From Pseudodesulfovibrio sp. JC047 (GTDB taxonomy: Bacteria > Desulfobacterota > Desulfovibrionia > Desulfovibrionales > Desulfovibrionaceae), in NCBI RefSeq assembly GCF_010468615.1, contig NZ_WUEH01000006.1, positions 62,001 to 126,000 of the forward strand: a DNA stretch of 64,000 nucleotides. Direction: 5' to 3'. How positions within the stretch are numbered: the stretch's first letter is position 1; the number at the start of each line of letters is the position of its first letter. A program made the position numbers and the translations under genes. The notes beneath the pieces were generated by a model. It had not been told where the DNA came from, made no database searches, and saw only the letters and a program-made list of their open reading frames with translations. Of the stretch, positions 61,923 to 64,000 are shown one piece after another.

Positions 61923-63293
61923 ATGCCCTTGAAAAAAGAAGATCTCGTCGAATGTACTATTGAATCCCTTGCCTTTGGTGGCAGAGGGGTGGCCCATGTG
62001 GACGGTATGGCCGTCTTTGTGGCGGACGCACTGCCCGGTGATACGGTCAAAGTCCGTATTGTCCGTGCCAAGAAACGCTTTGCCGAGGGTGTGGCAGAAA
62101 CCGTGGTCACGCCGTCTTCGTTTCGGGTTGCGCCGAAATGTGCGCATTTCGGACAGTGCGGCGGATGTGCTCTCCAGAATCTGGACTATTCTCGCCAGCT
62201 CGAAGAAAAGGCGAATCAGGTCCAGAATGCTCTTTCCCGGATCGGTCAGGCGGACATCGCCATGGATGCTCCGGCCCCGTCTCCGTCTCTCTGGACATAT
62301 CGCAACAAGATGGAATTCGCCTTTGAACAACAGGACGGCAGCCTGCATCTCGGTTTGCGAAGCCGACTCCCGGCCGGAGAAAAGGGGTTGCCCCCGGTGC
62401 TCGACATCGAGGAATGCCATCTGTGCGCGGAACGGGATATCGAAATTGTACGCATGGTCCGCGAATTTTGTCGTGAATCCGGTATTCAGGCATATGACCC
62501 GAAAACACAAAACGGGTTTTGGCGACATCTCGTGATCCGGCACACCGCGCTCGGTGAGATGCTGGTTCATGTCATAACTTCTTCTGATTCGCGGAAGTAT
62601 TCGTCGGTGGAAGCTTTGGGTGCGGCCCTGGTCGAGCGGTTTTCCGAATTGACTTCCTTTGTCCATTCGTCCCGTTCAAAGCGGAGCACGCAGGCAGTGG
62701 GTGAATATGTCGAGTTTCGACTTGGAACAAAAGCCATCGAGGAAAAGGTCGGACATACTCGATATCATGTTTCTCCCAATATGTTTTTCCAGACCAACTC
62801 CGCCGGAGCCGAGGTCCTCTTTAATACCATTCGAGAATACGGGGAATTTGATGGCTCGGAGAGCCTCCTTGATCTGTATTGCGGCGCAGGAGCCATCGGG
62901 CTGTACATGGCCGATTCGGTCGAGCGTGTCGTGGGCTTCGAAATAAGTGAAGAATCCATTGCCAAGGCCTTTTCATCGGCAAAGCTCAATGAGTTTGAGA
63001 ACTGTGATTTTGCGGTCGGTTCGCTGGATGACGGACTTGGCAACCTCAAGAAGTTTCCGAAATTCGATATGGTGGTGGTCGATCCGCCCCGTTCAGGGAT
63101 GCATGAAAACATGGCCAAGGCCCTGCTTATTCTCGCACCGCCCAAGATTGTGGCCGTGTCCTGCGATCCCGCCACATTGGCCAGAGACGTGAAACGACTG
63201 TCTGACAAGTACGATATTGTTCGAGCGCGTGCCGTGGATATGTTCCCGCATACCCATCATATTGAAACCGTGGCCTTGCTGGTCAGAAAGTAA
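61923..63293 (+). CDS. rlmD: 23S rRNA m5U methyltransferase, RlmD/RumA family
   Basis: A 456-residue SAM-dependent rRNA uracil-C5-methyltransferase, probably modifying U1939 of 23S rRNA. A TRAM domain occupies about 5-62. Cysteines C73, C79 and C82 plus the later CHLC cysteine hold a [4Fe-4S] cluster. The SAM motif DLYCGAGAIGLY is present and the nucleophile is C414 in VSCDPATLARD. Membership of RlmD versus RlmC cannot be fixed from sequence alone. GGAGG precedes the ATG by six bases. Confidence 0.95.
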   Translation: MPLKKEDLVECTIESLAFGGRGVAHVDGMAVFVADALPGDTVKVRIVRAKKRFAEGVAETVVTPSSFRVAPKCAHFGQCGGCALQNLDYSRQLEEKANQVQNALSRIGQADIAMDAPAPSPSLWTYRNKMEFAFEQQDGSLHLGLRSRLPAGEKGLPPVLDIEECHLCAERDIEIVRMVREFCRESGIQAYDPKTQNGFWRHLVIRHTALGEMLVHVITSSDSRKYSSVEALGAALVERFSELTSFVHSSRSKRSTQAVGEYVEFRLGTKAIEEKVGHTRYHVSPNMFFQTNSAGAEVLFNTIREYGEFDGSESLLDLYCGAGAIGLYMADSVERVVGFEISEESIAKAFSSAKLNEFENCDFAVGSLDDGLGNLKKFPKFDMVVVDPPRSGMHENMAKALLILAPPKIVAVSCDPATLARDVKRLSDKYDIVRARAVDMFPHTHHIETVALLVRK

Positions 63294-63328
63294 TTTCTTC
63301 CCGTTGAGTGGATTTTAGCATTCATTCA

Positions 63329-63361
63329 GGCCCTGATGCCACGGTGCATCAGGGCCTTTTT
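63329..63361 (+). terminator. Rho-independent terminator of rlmD
   Basis: GGCCCTGATGC-N6-GCATCAGGGCC followed by TTTTTG: an 11-bp perfect stem 35 bp past the stop. Confidence 0.93.
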
Positions 63362-63457
63362 GTGATGTTGCGATTGGTCTGACGTTTGTTTTTTCGTCCC
63401 TTGCCTTTGTTTCGTATTTTCGGCACAGTTTTTTTTCATCCGAAACAGGGAGCGATC

Positions 63458-64000
63458 ATGTCTGTCATCATCAGGAAGAGCTTGCTTGAACTCGTTTTCT
63501 CCGGCGCATTCATGAAACGGTGGAACGATAAGTTGCGGCCCATGGAGTTGGTAGAAGTGGATAAACAGGGGCACAAGATGATTGTGGCCTGGCTGCTTTT
63601 TTTGTTGAACTCGAAGACCATGGATGTGGCCCGGAAACGCGCGCTCGGTGAATCCATCATCAAGGGTGGCATCTACGATTACCTGTATCGGCTGGTCATC
63701 ACGGACATCAAGCCGCCGGTGTTCTATCGGATCAAGGAAAATGCCGAAGACTATCGAACCCTGTCCAATTGGGTGCTGGATCAGCTCAAACCCCGGATCA
63801 TGCCGTTGGGCGAAGACTTTATGCAGGGGATGCACGAATATCTTATGGAGCCGGAAGACAAAGGGCTTGCCCGGCGCATTTTGAATGCGGCCCACCTGTA
63901 TGCGAGTTATTCCGAATTCAAGTTGCTGAAATCCATCAATACCATGGACCCTGAACTCATCGAGATCGAAGCAAGTTTCGTGTCTCGTCTGGAGCATTTG
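63458..64000 (+). CDS. Partial HD-type protein (YfbR-like)
   Basis: The frame runs 181 codons from ATG 63458 to the window edge and is truncated at the C-terminus. The visible sequence (MIVAWLLFLLNSKTMDVARKRALGE, IKGGIYDYLYRLV, ILNAAHLYASYSEFKLL) resembles the helical HD/YfbR-like nucleotidase group, but the full HD motif is not visible before the edge. GGGAG five bases before the ATG supports the start. Confidence 0.75.
   Translation, partial: MSVIIRKSLLELVFSGAFMKRWNDKLRPMELVEVDKQGHKMIVAWLLFLLNSKTMDVARKRALGESIIKGGIYDYLYRLVITDIKPPVFYRIKENAEDYRTLSNWVLDQLKPRIMPLGEDFMQGMHEYLMEPEDKGLARRILNAAHLYASYSEFKLLKSINTMDPELIEIEASFVSRLEHL

Overview
The window looks like a chromosomal stretch of a Gram-negative deltaproteobacterium, most likely a Desulfovibrionaceae member close to Pseudodesulfovibrio. 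This is inferred from gene content and style, not from a database match. The supporting signs are an estimated moderate GC content (roughly mid-50s percent), a compact dcw cluster ending in ftsZ plus a radical SAM gene, rpmB next to a yceD-rpmF-plsX-fabH-fabG-acpP-fabF-glyA block, an OprD-like porin, Zn-type L28 and L32, and MurE with the DNPR motif of meso-diaminopimelate-adding enzymes. I see no rRNA, IS element, prophage or CRISPR array; almost everything is housekeeping.

Layout. 1-6.6 kb: a truncated Rossmann-type protein, a metallo-beta-lactamase-fold hydrolase, a fused CobC/CobD-CobQ cobalamin protein, a secreted pentapeptide-repeat protein and a CBS-ACT protein. 6.7-7.36 kb: a 300-bp tandem repeat of a hairpin-ended element. 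7.3-10.6 kb (minus strand): a methyltransferase-TetR pair with a palindromic operator, then ribD, a dCMP deaminase and an FmdB-type zinc ribbon. 10.7-15.6 kb: a ZraP-like periplasmic protein, a DUF4405-like membrane protein, a sensor kinase and a sigma54 response regulator behind a clear sigma54 promoter with palindromic upstream sites. 15.7-27.2 kb: a second metallo-hydrolase, a porin, an HDOD protein, Nfu, gltX, a CAT-anticodon tRNA, a Nif3-like protein, a DUF164 zinc ribbon, RNase P RNA, ispDF, a membrane-anchored protein and cysS.

27.3-36.3 kb: a small SHOCT membrane protein whose promoter is almost identical to the zraP sigma54 promoter, rpmB, the fatty-acid/phospholipid operon, glyA and a periplasmic solute-binding protein. 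36.3-55 kb (minus strand): the dcw operon mraZ-rsmH-ftsL-ftsI-murE-murF-mraY-murD-ftsW-murG-murC-murB-ftsQ-ftsA-ftsZ, with 4-bp or 1-bp overlaps at many junctions, followed by a radical SAM gene that lacks an ATG/GTG/TTG start. 55-64 kb: pyk coupled to an HD-GYP-like gene, a second locus of the hairpin repeat, a CBS protein, a DUF3108 protein, an unusual XRE-PAS-histidine kinase fusion, two tandem paralogous small genes, rlmD and a truncated HD-type protein.

The points most worth following up are the shared sigma54 promoter and TGCAC palindromes that tie the SHOCT gene to the zraP locus, the XRE-kinase fusion with a degenerate G1 box beside a tandem small-gene pair, the dispersed repeat that supplies the stop codon of the TetR gene, and the AUC-initiated radical SAM gene. 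Start codons were chosen from Shine-Dalgarno spacing and family N-termini, so several differ from the longest open frame.
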